Notes: a model not told the origin generated them from the sequence alone. Positions 11,721 to 24,652 are shown, counted from the stretch's first letter. The stretch is DNA of 64,000 nucleotides from Simmondsia chinensis (GCA_018398585.1 JAGTTD010000001.1:22805438-22869437); one strand, 5' to 3'. Program-made: numbers and translations.

Positions 11721-13232
11721 ATGGCTAAATCAAAGGAAAACATGACTGATGGTGTAAGAACAAGATCTGGAGCTAGAGGTTCCAGTGCACCTAGTTCTGG
11801 AATGAACTTCGTTGCTGCAATTACAAGTTCTGGTGCTGATGTATCAATTGATCATCACTGGGAGTTGAATGACAAGTTCAAACAGTTGAATGCTAAGTTT
11901 GATTAGCAGAACATCGGGCTGAATGCTAAGTTTGATCAGCAAAAAATCGAGAATAAGTAGCAGAATGATAGCATTCAGCAAATGTTGAAGTTGATTTTGG
12001 ATAAACAATCGAATAAGGAAGATCGGCTGCAACAAATTGAAGAGAAAATTGTAAAATTGCAAGAACAGGTTAATAAACAAGGAGAATCAAGTGTTGATGC
12101 GATCTTGAAGCCTGCAAGTCAGATCTTTCATCAGATGGAAACCGATCAGTAGCAAGACAATGTTGACAGGCCTGAAAGTCTGGTGAGGAACCGAGGTAAA
12201 TCTCCGATAGTGCAGCCGACTGTAGGACCTTTAATTAACATCAGATCAGCTAAAAATCAATCCTTGCAACCTGAACTTGATGTAGATACTCAGGATCGAG
12301 CCTCTGGACATGTACATTGCAGACCTGAGGCTTTGAATGCAGACTGCAATAATAGGCCACGGAATTCAGTTTGGCAGCGCAGAGTTGATTTTGATGAGCT
12401 CGAACATCTGGACAGACCTCCTAATAGACAGTACCAACATAGAAGAGTGAGTAATGACACTATGTCTGGTGGTAGGAGTGGTAATTACAGGCAGCCAAGA
12501 GTGGAAATTGATCCTTTTGATGGAAAGCAACCAGAATGATGGCTGAGAAGGTGTGACCGGTATTTCTTGTATTATAACAAATCTGAAGATGAAAAACTCC
12601 ACCTAGCAGCTGTGCATTTACATAGTGACCATGAGGTTTGGTATTATAGTTTGTTGAAGAGCAAACCGAATCTTTCTTGGGGCCAATTCGTAGAAGAAAT
12701 GTGTGAACGTTATGGAGAAGGTGAATCAATGGATGTTGTGGATAACTTTAACAAATTATCTCAAGCTTCAACCGTGAGAGAGTATATGCTTAGGTTTGAG
12801 AACTTAAGAGCCAACTTGCTATCAGTTTTGTCTATAGCTCCCGAGGATGCTGAGTCATATTATGTTTCTTGCTTTGTAAGTGGATTAAAGGCTAGGATCA
12901 AGAATATGGTGAAAGCCATTGGTCCTAAGAATTTGACAAGTGCTTATAATAAGGCAAAATTGATTGAAGCTACTCAAGTCCAACCAAGTGACAAGTTGAA
13001 GCAGTCCAGCAGCAAGTTCAGATCACAACCGAGAGTAAATTCTGGTGCTGGTTTTAAGCGTGCTATTGACAGAAGCTCTGTAAGAATTTGCTTTTGTTGT
13101 AACCAACCATATCAGCCTGGTCATAGGTGCAAAACACAAGCATTAATGTGTGCTAAAGGGACCCGTGCTGAAGCAGAATCTGGCAGTGAACACTCGGCTG
13201 CAGAAATTGACAGCGTTGGTTATTCTTCATAA
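11721..13232 (+). pseudogene. Element D gag, broken by stops
   Basis: The first ATG (11721) opens a basic N-terminus with a T-R-S-G-A stretch also present in the F gag. The central retrotransposon-gag domain spans about 12500-12990 (W-Y-Y-S-L, then C-E-R-Y-G-E-G-E). A zinc-knuckle-like C-F-C-C-N-Q-P-Y-Q-P-G-H-R-C lies at about 13088-13130. In-frame stops occur at about 11904, 11958, 12150, 12537 and 13230, all in a single frame, so point mutations broke an otherwise collinear gag. Confidence 0.85.
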
Positions 13233-16200
13233 GAGGATTTGAGTGAGGATGAAGTAGAGATATCAATGAAGGCTTTTAACTGGTAGTGGAGCTCATAACA
13301 CTATTAAAATTAGAGGCAAGGCTGGAAAAAATTTCATCATTATCCTTATTGATAGTGGGAGTACACATAGCTTCATTGATCCAAAGTTGATTAAGAAGGT
13401 AAAGCATGAAGTGACCAAAACTCACCCCTTGGCGGTGATGGTAGCTGATGGCAACTCATTGACAACTCAAAACAAGTGCTTAGCATTTCCATGGTCTATG
13501 CAAGATCATCAATTCACCTTTGATTTCAGAGTTCTTCCTTTGGGAGGTTGCGATATGGTGCTAGGGGTGGACTGGATGAGAACTTTCAATTCGGTTGTGT
13601 TTGATTTTGATAAGATGACCATGGCATTTGAGGTTTATGGCACCAAAGTATCCTTGAATGGCATTTCGGAGGAAGCTCAGCTCAAGTTGATTGATGGCAA
13701 ACGAGTGCCAGATGGAATCAAGAAGAAGGCAATACAATGGATTGGTCAATTGTTCATGGTAGCCTTGGTAGAGCTGCAACAGGGCATTCTTCCAGAAGTA
13801 CAGACCTTAGTAGATGAATTTGGGGACATTTTTGAAGAGCCTAAGAGTCTTCCTCCTCAAAGGAGTGTAGACCATACAATTCCATTGCGTGGTAATGTTG
13901 AACCATTTAAGATTAGGCCCTACCGGTATCCACATGGCCAAAGACAGAGATTGAGCGGCAGGTGGAGGAGCTTCTTCACACGAGCTTCATTAGACCGAGC
14001 CGTAGTCCTTTTGTTTCACCTGTGATCCTTGTGAAGAAGAAGGATGGATCGGCCAAAATGTGTATAGACTATCGACGGTTGAATGCTTCAACCATAAAAG
14101 ACAAGTTCCCCATTTCGGTCATAGACGATTTGCTTGATGAGCTGCATGGAGCATGCTTCTTTTCAAAGCTTGATTTGAGGCAAGGATATCATCAAATCAG
14201 GGTCCTCGAGTCGGATATCTACAAGACAGCTTTTCAAACTCATCATGGCCATTTCGAGTTCGTTGTTATGCCTTTTGGTTTAACAAATGCTCCGGCTACT
14301 TTCCAAGCAGCCATGAATGACGTTTTCAAGCCTTTTCTGAGGAATTCAGTGCTCGTTTTCTTCGATGATGTATTGATTTATAGCTCAACATATGAAGCTC
14401 ACCTCACTCACCTCAGACAAGTGTTTTTTTTGATGTGACAACACAAGTTCTTTGCAAAATTGTCCAAATGTTCGTTTGCTCAAAGTAAGCTTGAGTATTT
14501 GGGTCATGTCATCTCACAAGAGGGAGTATCTATTGATCCTAATAAGATCTGTGCAATGCAAGAATGGCCAATTCCAATCCCCTTGAAGCAATTGAGAGGT
14601 TATTTTGGATTGACCGGGTATTATAGAAAATTTATTAAGGGTTATGGTTCTAGTGCCAAACCTTTAACGGAGCTCTTGAAGAAGGATGCTTTTGCATGGA
14701 ATGAAAGGTCTCAAGCTGCATTTGAAGCCCTCAAAGCCGCAATGCGTGCTGCACCGGTGTTAGCAATGCCAAACTTCACCAAAAGCCTTGTTTTAGAGAC
14801 CGATGCAAGTGGTACTGGTATTGGGGCTGTTCTCTCTCAAGGAGGAAGGCCTATTGCTTACTTGAGCCAAGCTCTAAGTCCCAAACATCACGCTATGTTG
14901 ACTTATGAGAAGGAGTGCCTTGCAATTCTCTTAGCCGTGGAGAAATGGAGGCACTATTTGGAGGGTCACAAATTCATCATTCGAACGGATCACCAAAGCC
15001 TCAAGCATCTCCTTGAACAAAATATCGTGACAAGAATTCAAAAGAAAGGTCTCATGAAGATGTTAGGCCTTGATTATGACATCGAGTATAGAAGTGGCAA
15101 GGAAAACGCAGCTGCGGATGCTCTATCAATGCGTTTTGAAGATGCTAATCAGGGTACTTGCACTGCTATTTCCGTGGTGGTACCTTCATGAGTGGAAGAG
15201 CTACATAAGTCCTATGAGGGAGATCTTTTTGCCCAGGAGAAAATAGCTGCTGCTATTCTTAATCCAAATGCAAAATGCGCTGCTGCAGGTATTGAAATTA
15301 CAGTGCAGAAAGGTCTGATTCGAATCCAAAGCAAGTTGTTCGTGGGTTCTGCCACTAATTTGAGTAAATAAGTCATCCAAGCCTCACACGATGATGCTTG
15401 GGGAGGTCACGCTGGAGTAGAAGGCACCTATCAAAGAATTAAAGCATACTTTACATGGCCGAGCATGAAAAAAGATGTGAGTGATTGTGTACAATCTTGT
15501 GAAGTATGCCAACAAACGAAGTTGGGAGATCATCGATACAAAGGACTCCTTCAACCTCTTCCCATTTCGGATGGATCTTGGATTCATATTAGTATGGATT
15601 TCATTGAAGGATTGCCGAAATCCGAGGGCAAGGAGGTCATATGGGTAGTGGTGGATCGTTTCACCAAATATAGCCATTTCATTGCTCTTACTCGACTCGT
15701 TTCTGCTGAAAAATTGGCAAGGACCTTCCTTGACAACATTTACAAATTACATGGATTGCCTCAATCCATTGTGTCAGATCGAGACAAGATTTTCACAAGC
15801 ACTTTTTGGAGGGAGTTGTTCAAGTTGATGGGCACCACCTTGGCACTTAGTTCCTCTTATCATCCTCAAACGGATGGGAAAACAGAATGAGTGAACCAAT
15901 GTGTGGAGCAATACCTTCAGAGTATGGTTTTCTTAAGGCCCAAGGAGTGGAATCATTGGCTTTCGTTGGCTGAGTTTTGGTTCAACACTCACTTCCATAC
16001 ATCAATTGGCACTTCACTCTTCCAGGCTTTGTATGGTTATCCTCCTCCTTCACCTATGATGCTGCAACAACCGGGAAGCACTAATTCTGCAGCAACCGAA
16101 TTAGTGCAGCAGAGGAGACAATTTACGCAAGTGCTTAAGGACAATATCCAGTAAGCTCGGGCTTGGATGAAGTATTATGCAGATAAGAAAAGGGTAGACA

Positions 16201-16628
16201 AAAGCTATGACGTCAGTGACATGGTCTACCTTAAATTGCAACCTTATAGACAGTCCTCCTTGGCTGTCAGGCGTAATGTCAAGCTAAGTGCTCCATACTT
16301 TGGCCCGTACAAAATTCTGGAGAAAATTGGAAATGTTGCTTATAAGCTAGACTTACCTTCGCATTCATACATTCACCCTGTGTTTCACGTGTCCCTACTT
16401 AAAAAGCAGGTTAAAAAAGGAGCTGCAACTGCTCGGGATCCTCCTGTTGCAGAATTAAGTGGGTTACTGGTGTTGCAGCCGGCTGTTGTTAAGGCCCGGA
16501 GGTCGCTGCAACAGGTTCACAATGCTGTACAAGAGGTGTTGGTGACTTGGTGCAACTTGAACAAGAGCTTTATGACTTGGAAAAATTGCAATTTCTTGAT
16601 GAGTCAATTCCCAAATTTTACTTCTTGA
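13233..16628 (+). pseudogene. Element D pol with chromodomain-like C-terminus, broken
   Basis: An extra T near 13279 shifts the frame before the protease D-S-G-S-T (about 13350). A base loss near 13940 shifts it again. RT follows with V-F-F-D-D (about 14355-14370), a TGA at about 14436, RNase H with an acidic D-A-S (about 14800), a TGA at 15189, a TAA at about 15369, the integrase His/Cys and DDE core (about 15400-15900, with TGA at 15888 directly after the catalytic Glu), a TAA at 16152, the integrase C-terminus, and a chromodomain-like tail at about 16480-16620. Several stops are CGA-to-TGA type, as methylated-cytosine decay produces. Confidence 0.88.
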
Positions 16629-16638
16629 GGACAAGAAG
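16621..16638 (+). promoter_or_regulatory. Pre-PPT AGGA hairpin (element D)
   Basis: CTTCTTGAGGACAAGAAG: a perfect 7-bp stem with AGGA loop, 19 nt before the 3' LTR. Compared with F and G the outermost pair is C-G in place of A-T, so both sides changed together. Confidence 0.65.
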
Positions 16639-16641
16639 ATT

Positions 16642-16657
16642 CTCAAGAGGAAGGGAT
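16642..16657 (+). other. Element D polypurine tract
   Basis: CTCAAGAGGAAGGGAT directly before the 3' LTR. Confidence 0.8.
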
Positions 16658-17061
16658 TGTTATGAATCATTAGAATTTAATTGTAATTTCTGGTTGTAGT
16701 GGCTGGTTAGTGTCTCAATTTTGTGTTGTATGTTTTTAAATGTTTGTTGAGTCGGTTTTTAGGTGCCAAATGCTGTTAAGGGTCAAACTCTGGTCAAACT
16801 TGGTAGCGGTTGCTGATTTTGGCGGGAAAAGCTGTTAGGTTGGTTTAGTCGGTTTTATCTTGATGCAATGTACCCAAATGTCTATAAATAGGGTCCTAAG
16901 CATGTAATTCAAGTATTCAATGAATATAAACTGAATTTCCTTTTGGAATTCTCTCTCTTTTCTCATCTCTTTCTCTATTTCTCATCCCCTTTCACTTCTC
17001 TTCCCACCTTAACTCTTTCTTCTACAAGGTTAGACTTTCAATTCCTAATTGAAAGCTAACA
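16658..17061 (+). repeat. Element D 3' LTR
   Basis: 404 bp, starts TGTTATG and ends CTAACA. TATAAATA at 16883-16890. Nearly identical to 11273-11676. Confidence 0.9.
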
Positions 17062-17066
17062 CTTTT
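17062..17066. repeat. Target-site duplication of element D, right
   Basis: CTTTT, the partner of 11268-11272. Confidence 0.8.
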
Positions 17067-17838
17067 CTTCTGTAAGTTCATGGATTTTGTCTTAGTTTTG
17101 CTTTATATTATGTACACCATGAGCTAATCTTGTCTTTCTAAGGCTACGATGTAGCCTAAATTGTAATCAACCCTCTTTTCTAATTCAACGTATTAATGTT
17201 TTGTTTATTGCCCTATTTGAGTGTTTATCATTGTTCTTCATAAGTTTTGAATGCTCAATCACCATTCAAAGCCTATAATGATTCGTAATAAGTATAAGAG
17301 GAGATTTACGATGAATGCTAAAGTGATCAACACCACAAATCGAGTGAATGCTAGCGATGGATTAACGCGATTTGTGTGGTCTTAATTGAACATCATGGAT
17401 CTTCAGAACTCTTTTCTTATTTAAATCATGCACGAGATTGATGTGTTAACATGTAAAAGCGCATGCTAAATGTTGCTCAAGAGAGAATATTTAGTAAATT
17501 AGGGCTTTCGACCATCAACATGTAATAACAACTTGAATACCGAGAATAGAAAGGCGTATTGAAGCAACTAGGTGAAATTGGATGCCTTGGATCTTTTTAA
17601 ATCATAAAAATCATCTAAGATCAAAACACCTTTCATAAAATTAGTAAACATGTTTTCTCATTTTCATTTTGTTTTGTTTCATATCAAAAACCACGAATTT
17701 TGGTCTTTCAAATAATGCCGAAACTACTAATTTCATTACTTATTCAAAAACAATGCTCGTGGAACAATACTCTACTCATTCTATATTACTTGATACAACT
17801 TAGTGCATTTGCTAAGCAAACACCAAGCATCAAGTTTT

Positions 17839-17856
17839 TGATGCTGTTGCCGGGGA
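17839..17856 (+). other. Athila-1 primer-binding site (tRNA-Asp type)
   Basis: TGATGCTGTTGCCGGGGA, close to the Athila TGGCGCCGTTGCCGGGGA site, six bases after the LTR. Confidence 0.8.
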
Positions 17857-18480
17857 TTGTTCTTATTTTAGTGATATTGATGTCAACTAGTTTTGGTACT
17901 AATTTGTAGTTGTTTTGTTTAAACTTGTAAATTTTGTTTAAAATCGCAGAAGAAATTTTTTTTCTATCATTTATTTCATTCACTTGATTTTATTTGTAAA
18001 AATCGTGTTTTCGTTATGTTTTGTTAAATTTGTGTTATTTTATTGTTTTTCTTGTGTTTTCTATTTATTTTCATCTTTCTTCTACTTATAAGTTAACTTT
18101 GTAAAAATTTTGAAAGTTAAATGTGTTATTTTTAAGATTTTTAAAACATTAGTATTACTACCCCCTCCCCCGCTCTTAAAATATGGTTTTTGTATTAGAT
18201 TGTTGTATTTTTAAGTTCTCTTATTAATTTTATTTTTCTTTTAACTTTTTAATTCACCTAGATAAGTTTTTCAAAGTTAAGTTTGTATTCTTATGTTTTT
18301 CAAAAGATTAGTATTACTAACCCCACCCTCCCCCCCCCCCCCTAAATTTTGTTTTTGTTAAGTTTTGTGTTATAGTGTTATATTTTTGTCCTTTCTCATT
18401 ATTTTTGTCTTTTTTTTTTTTTTAACTTTTAAGTTTATTTTTTTACATTACTCCCCCAAATCTAAAAGTTTTAACACATA
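17857..18480 (+). other. Athila-1 leader, non-coding
   Basis: T-rich untranslated leader with homopolymer runs and C-rich spots near 18163 and 18330. No open frame. A similar leader follows the Athila-3 primer site (57665-58174). Confidence 0.6.
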
Positions 18481-19460
18481 ATGTTGTTAGAGGTGATGGC
18501 TAGCAACACCTGTATGAGACCTTAATATGAAGCTGTACCAAAAACACCACTTGGAATTCATGAAATTAATGCGTTATCTGCTCAACTCTCAGTAATTCAA
18601 AAACAACTAGATAATATAAGTGTCAAAGTTTTTCATACTCCTAAATGTGAATTTTGTGCAAATGTTTGTACGGAGTGCCAGGTGGGCAACAGTCATCCTT
18701 TGTTGGGTTTTGAATAGGATATCTACATGTAAAATTATCAACAAGCTTAATACAACCCTGACTCTCGCACCTATAGTCAAGGATGGATGAACCCTTCTAA
18801 CTTTTCTTGGAACCATCACGAAGCACCTTGGTCACCCATTCATCCACCTCAAGAAAAGAAATATGACTTAGAAGAGATGTTTAGGGAGTTCATGCATGAA
18901 AAGACAAACTTTACTCAAGAAACCACGGCTATCTTTAGAAAGCAAGAAGCCTCCATCCGCAATATAGAAACTCAAGTAGGGACTATATTAGAGCAACTTT
19001 TTGAGAGGTCCAAAGATTCCTTGCCTAGCAATACCGTCACCAACCTAGGGGAACAATCTAAAGCCATAACATTGAGGGATGGGGGCACATTAGAAGAACC
19101 ATCTCAATGTGACATAACCCCCTACTCATCGCTACCAATGACCAAACCTATCTTGATCGACCCACCACAAACAATGATTGAAATAGAGTGTTGAACTTGT
19201 CTAACGAAGTCAGAGGCTTTCGAAACCAAGGATGACTTAGTGAAAAAATGCAGAAAAGATCGAAAGAAGAAATTCAAGTCGTGGCACATTAAGCTCAAGG
19301 ATCCCATCATTAGAGAGGGTGGAGGTGGTCATGTAAAGAAAGGCACAAAGAAGATCCACAGAAGAAAATGGTCATTGAAGGTGGATGAAGGAAACACCAT
19401 TCTCCTTCAGGATACGGGATAGATCATCGTCAAAAAGTCAAGGTAAAGACTATAACTCAA
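18481..19460 (+). pseudogene. Athila-1 gag C-terminal remnant; pol deleted
   Basis: The frame picks up inside gag, at a segment matching the Athila-3 gag after its A-G-I-H-E-V-D-A motif, then a degenerate knuckle (C-E-F-C then T-E-C-Q, about 18650-18685). The clearest open part is 18787-19194, with N-F-S-W, a basic/acidic coiled stretch, and the A-S-I-R-N-I-E-T-Q-V-G pattern common to Athila gag C-termini. After 19195 the frame is short and broken, and it reaches the conserved GCGCTTCTTGGGAGG block (19462-19476) that normally follows pol. The N-terminal gag and all of pol are missing. Confidence 0.75.
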
Positions 19461-19641
19461 GCGCTTCTTGGGAGGTAACCCAAGTTTTCCTTTCCTTACT
19501 TCTTTTCTTTTAATTTTCTTCAATTTTTATTATTGTCTAATATTTTTGTACATTTTGTTCAATAGGTTATTGAAACAAGTTGGGGGTAGCATGATGTCAA
19601 CATTCACCATAAAACAAAAAAGCAATCTTCAAATCTGGAAA
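19461..19641 (+). other. Athila-1 post-pol sequence
   Basis: Contains the GCGCTTCTTGGGAGG block shared with 63071-63085 and, reversed, with Athila-2 near 35848-35863. T-rich and non-coding. It ends at the E insertion site (TSD ATATC, 19642-19646) and continues at 38981. Confidence 0.65.
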
Positions 19642-19646
19642 ATATC

Positions 19647-20008
19647 TGTTGTGATCCTAGATCAAACTAGGATCATAAACTTGAGATATAAGAGTATGGA
19701 ATGAGAAAGAAGTGAAATCGATGAGAAATAGAGAAGAAATTAGGGTTGAGGGAGAGAATTAGATCACTTTTTCATTGAATGAATCTTCAAGTACATGAAT
19801 GAAGCTTATTTATACTCAAATTGCAAACGGGAATCTAAAATAAAGAAAAAACAAGCTAAAGCATTACAAACAATTATTCCTGCCAAAACATCCAAACCGG
19901 CTAACAACCTTTCATGCTAAAAACTGAATTTAAATTCAAATGAGAGTTTAACATCAAAAATCAACTAAAATCAACTAAAGTGCATCAGAATCCTTCACGG
20001 TCATGACA
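19647..20008 (-). repeat. Element E 3' LTR
   Basis: 362 bp, TGTTGTG...TGACA on the plus strand. The complement of TATAAATA lies at 19807-19814. Confidence 0.87.
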
Positions 20009-20027
20009 ATACCGTCTCCTCCAAATC

Positions 20028-20044
20028 ATTCTTGTCCTAAGAAT
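20028..20044 (-). promoter_or_regulatory. Pre-PPT AGGA hairpin (element E)
   Basis: The sense strand is ATTCTTAGGACAAGAAT: a 6-bp stem with AGGA plus one unpaired C, 19 nt from the 3' LTR. The polypurine stretch GGAGGAGACGGTAT lies between them. Confidence 0.6.
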
Positions 20045-20123
20045 GAAGGAGAAGGAATTGACTACGTAAAACTTGCAATCCTAAGAATGAAGAAGAAGGA
20101 ATTGACTGCGTAAAACTTGCAAT
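20036..20123. repeat. 44-bp tandem duplication in element E
   Basis: Two units, 20036-20079 and 20080-20123, nearly identical. They span the end of the chromodomain frame and part of the hairpin arm, so the C-terminal residues of the frame are affected. Confidence 0.85.
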
Positions 20124-23100
20124 TTCTCCCAGCTGGTTTGTGTTGAGTCCAAATTGGTCCATTGCACCAGAATTTCCTTCTTAGTTTTGCCTTGCTGCTG
20201 TACCAAACGTGAGTCCAGAATTGCTGCAAGAGCCTGTATCAAAGTCCCACCTTGTGTTGCTACAGGAGGGTGGTTAGAACACTCTTTCATTTCTGCCTTG
20301 TGTTTTTTTAAAATAGAGATATTAAAAACATGATGCACAAAGGAATGAGGTGGTAGCTCTAATCGATGAGCTACATTTCCCACTTTCTCTAATACCTTGT
20401 AAGGCACAAAGAAATGAGCCCCTAACTTCACATTCTTGGGAATTGCAATGGAAGACTGCCGGTAAGGTTGGAGCTTGAAATATACCAAATCCCCAACTGC
20501 AAAGGATCTATTCGATAGTTTCTTATCAGCATAGAACTTCATTCTTGATTGGGCAAGCTGCATGTTGTCTTTCAATTGCTAAATCAACTACCTCCTTTGT
20601 TCAAGAAGATCATTAACCTCTGTCACATGAGATGTCAAACCTTGTAGCACCATGGGGGAAGGAGGATCATACCCATATAAGGCCTTAAATGGAGTAGTCC
20701 CAATAGCTGAATTGAAGTGAGTATTATACCAGAATTCTGCTAAAGATAACCAACAGGACCAGTGCTTAGGATAGGTGAAAGTCATGCTTCCAAGATATTG
20801 GTCCACACACTGGTTCACCCTCTCTATTTGCCCATCAGATTGAGGATGATAGGAGGAACTAAGAGCAAGCGTAGAGCCCATCAATAAGAACAACTACTTC
20901 CAGAATTGGCAAGTGAATATCTTGTCTCTATCAGGTACAATGGATTGAGGCAATCCATGCAATTTGTAGATGTTATCAAGGAATATCCTGGCTAAATTTT
21001 TAGCTGAGGTGGGATGTTTCAAGGCAATGAAGTGGCTGAATGTAGTAAATTGATCCACAATGACCCAGATTGCTTCCTTGCCTTCTGCCTTTGGCAAGCC
21101 TTCCACGAAGTCTATGCTTTGATGCTGCCAGGCTCTATCAGAAATTGGCAGCGGATGAAGGAGACCAGGATACTAAACATGCTCAGATTTGGTCCTTTGA
21201 CAGACATCACAACTTTGCGCAAACTCTTCTACTCCCTTCTTAGCTCCAACCCAGCAAAAGTACTACTTCAATCTCTTGTAAGTGCCCTCTATACTAGAGT
21301 GACCACCCTAAACAGAAGAATGGAAGGCCTGAATGATCTGTCTTCTCAATTCAGTAAAAGCTCCTGCGTAGATCTTCCCTTTAATTCTAACAATTCCATT
21401 CAAAACAATGATTTCAGCTGCTTAATTGGATGAATTACTCACACTGTAGGCTGTAATGTAGTCTGAAGAAAACTTATCCCCATCATATGACTTGTAAATC
21501 TCTTCCATTCTATCAGGTAATACATAAGAGATGGCTGAGCTAGAAGCAGACTCCCCTTCTTCCAACCTCTGGGAAAGAGAATCAGCAACAATGTTCTCTT
21601 TCCCTTTACGATACTCAATAGAATAACTCAGCCCCAACATTCTCATGATTCTCTTCCTATGCACTCTAATGGTAATCTTCTGTACCAAGAGATATTTCAG
21701 ACTCTGATGATCAGTTCTGATGATGAAATGATGCCCTTCGAGGAAATGTCTCCACTTCTCGACTGCTAATAGGATAGCCTAATATACTTTCTCATAAATC
21801 GAGAGTTGCTGATTTCTTGGACTAAGATCTTGGCTGAGGAAGGCTATTGGCCTTCCCTGTTGAGAGAGCACTGCTCTAATTCCCATGCTGCTGGCATCAG
21901 TCTCAAGTATAAAAGGCTTCCCAAAGTCCTGCGTAACAAGAACTTGTGCAGAACATATAGCTAATTTGAGGCCTTCAAAAGCCTCTTAAGCCACATCAAA
22001 CCATTTGAATGCATCCTTCTTCAGAAGATTAGTAAGGGGCTTGGCTAGCACTCCATACCTAGCAATAAACTTCCTGTAATAACCTAACAATCCCAGGAAA
22101 CGCCTCAGTTGCTTAAGGTTTTTAGGAATAGGCCACTCCTTCATTGCTTGTATCTTATTAGGATATGTTGCTACACCTTCTTTAGAGACTATGTGACCCA
22201 AGTATTCCACTTGAGTTTGAGCAAAAGAACACTTGGCAAACTTAGCATACAGCTTATTCTTGCGCATGATCTAAAATACTTGTCTTAAATGCCTGATATA
22301 TTCTTCCATGGAGGGGCTATAAACCATAATATCATTGAAAAATACCAGCATAAATTTCCTCAATTGATCAATAAACACATGATTCATTAACGCTTGAAAT
22401 GTTGTAAGAGCATTAGTTAAGCCAAAAAGGCATAACCACAAACTCATAATGGCCATGGTGTGTCTTGAAAGTAGTTTTATGAATATCTTCATCCAACACT
22501 CGAATCTGGTGATAACCTTGCCTCAAGTCCAACTTCGAATAATAATTTAACTCCTCAATTCATCAAGCAAATCATCAATAACAGGAATTGGAAACTTAGC
22601 CCTAATGGTGAGGGAGTTTAGCTGCCTTTAATCCACATACATTCAAGAAGAACCATCCTTCTTCTTGACAAGAATCACCGGGGAAGCAAATGGGCTGCGG
22701 CTCTGACGAATGAAGTTAGTATGCAACAGCTCTTCGACTTATCTCTCAATCTCACTCTTTTGAGAGTGAGGGTATTTGTAGGGCCTTAAGTTCACAGGAT
22801 TGGAGAGAGCCTTAAGAGGAATGGCATGATCCACATCTTCTTAGGGGACAAGGCAGATGGTTGAGCAAACACATCTTCATACTCAAGCAGCAGCTGTCCA
22901 ATGAGAGGTCTGAAGTCTTGTGTGAAGTATCAGCTCCTGCAGTGATTGAGAACAATTGACCAATCCACTGGCACTTTCCCTTCTTGACAAGCTTCTCTAG
23001 CTGCTTCCCTTCCTTTATATGGAGCTGCCCTTTCTCCATAATTCTTTGCAGAATCACCTTCTGTCCATTCCTTTCAAAAGATACTTATAATTGGGCGAAA

Positions 23101-23512
23101 TCAAAAATCAAAGGGCTGATGGTTTTCATCCAATCAACTCCAAGGACCATGTCACAACCACCTAGCTTCAAAACTCTGAATCATACACAAACTGGTGCCC
23201 TTGCATTATCCAACAGAATCCTTTACACTTCATCCGTGTGATCATCGAATTACCATTAGCCATTGTAATAGCAAGGGGACTGGTTTTTATCATTTCATGC
23301 CCAACTTGCTTCACAACTCTAGGATCCACGAAGCTATATGTACTGCCACTATCAATCAAGATCAACATATGTTTGTGTCCTGTTTCTCCTTTGATTGTGA
23401 TTGTGTTGTGAGAGCCATTACTAGTAAGAGCTTTAACAGAGATCTCCATTTCATCACTCTCATAGTCTGCTGTATCCTCCTCCTCTAGTTCTTCAGAAAT
23501 CTCCTCTAACAC
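20081..23512 (-). pseudogene. Element E pol with chromodomain, broken
   Basis: Protease D-S-G-S-T at about 23340; a frameshift near 23170; RT in pieces (about 22700-21990) whose catalytic motif reads F-F-N-D in place of F-F-D-D; RNase H fragments (about 21980-21500); integrase DDE core (about 21106-20780) with V-P-D-R-D where V-S-D-R-D is usual; integrase C-terminus; and a clear chromodomain (about 20230-20100) with V-Q-W-T-N-L and S-W-E-K-L. Many stops and frameshifts. It keeps the same domain order as element D. Confidence 0.87.
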
Positions 23513-24583
23513 CTAATCTTCAATATCCTCACTAGCTTCAGCTCCAGTCACAGCCATTAACAACTTCAGATTACATTTATGTCCAAAGAAATACTTCTGA
23601 TTGCACTTAAAGCACAACCTTTGATTCTTCTTTTCCTCCAAGCTCAACCTAGACACCTTAGGAATACTCACAGGGGTAGCCTGTTGTTGAGAAGATGATT
23701 GTGGAGCCTTGGTTTTAGGTCCATCAGTACCAGCCAAAACCGTGGCCTCCATCAATTTAACCTTTGAAAAGGCCTGCGTTAGAGTACCCGGATTCAAAGC
23801 CTTCCCCAAGTTCTTGATCTGTGGCTTAAGACCACTAATAAAACTACATATATAATAGGATTCATCAGCTCCCAGAGTAACTGTCACCATCCTTGCTCTC
23901 AAATTCTCAAAATGAGTCATATAATCTCTCACAAAAGAAGGTTGAGTTAGTTTATTAAAGTGATAAATCACTTTGCCTGGTTCTCCTTCTCGATATCTCT
24001 CACATAATTCATTCACAAATTCATTCCATGATAAGCAAGGATCGCTATGAATCAAACTATAATACCAAACCTCTTGATCTCCTTGGAGATAAATAGCAGC
24101 TAATTCAACTTTCTTAGATTCATCAATGTGACTGAATCGAAAATGCCTTTCACACCTCTTTATCCATGATTGAAGTTGTCTTCCATCAATTGTATCAATC
24201 TCCACTCGTGGCTACCTACGTCCTCGAGTCCTTCCACCAGCAGATCCATTCTCACTGGATCTAGCAGACTGATAAGCAAGATCAGGGGGACGATCGTGCT
24301 ACCTAGCTGCAGATAACACTCCTACTGTTGGAGGATGATTTTTTCCAGTAATATGCCATTGTAATCCATGGAGCTTCGATTCAATTTGCTGAGAATGCTG
24401 ATCTAACTTCTCAGCTAGCTCTTGATCCTACAATTGCTGCATTCTTACAAAAATTTCCTCCATCTGAAGTCTCAATTGCTCGAATTGATTGACCTTCATA
24501 CCAGCACCAGTATTGGAACCCAGAGCAGCAGCATAAGTCGTATTTGTAGTAGCATTTGCTCGAGCAGTTACTCCACCAGCCAT
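23513..24583 (-). pseudogene. Element E gag, broken
   Basis: ATG at 24583. N-terminal low-complexity part, then the gag domain (W-I-K-R-C-E-R-H-F, W-Y-Y-S-L; about 24200-23760) and a knuckle C-F-K-C-N-Q-K-Y-F-F-G-H-K-C (about 23614-23575). In-frame stops lie at about 24428, 24304, 24212 and 23513. Same layout as the D gag. Confidence 0.85.
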
Positions 24584-24652
24584 TAGTACTGATTTCTTGC
24601 ATCTAGGCAGCTCCAATCAATTGATCAAGCAATCAATTGGCAGTAAACACAA

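Larger units (their letters stand above)
11273..17061 (+). mobile_element. Element D: full-length Reina-like chromovirus
   Basis: 5.8-kb Ty3/gypsy element with two 404-bp LTRs, a tRNA-iMet primer site, gag, protease, RT, RNase H, integrase and a C-terminal chromodomain-like segment, then a polypurine tract. The LTRs differ at roughly a dozen positions by eye, so insertion was fairly recent. Coding frames carry several stops and at least two frameshifts. The short LTRs, the V-F-F-D-D RT motif and the gag knuckle of C-x2-C-x3-Y-x-P-G-H-x-C form fit the Reina lineage; that name is from memory. Confidence 0.88.
10592..17832 (+). repeat. Athila-1 5' LTR (interrupted by element D)
   Basis: Starts TGACAAGTCC (TGATAAGTCC in other copies) and ends AGCATCA at 17832. 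Removing D (11273-17061 and one 5-bp duplication) leaves about 1.45 kb, like the 1.40-kb LTR at 46572-47971. The promoter region around 11113 reads AATAAATAGG where sister LTRs have TATAAATAGG. Confidence 0.8.
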
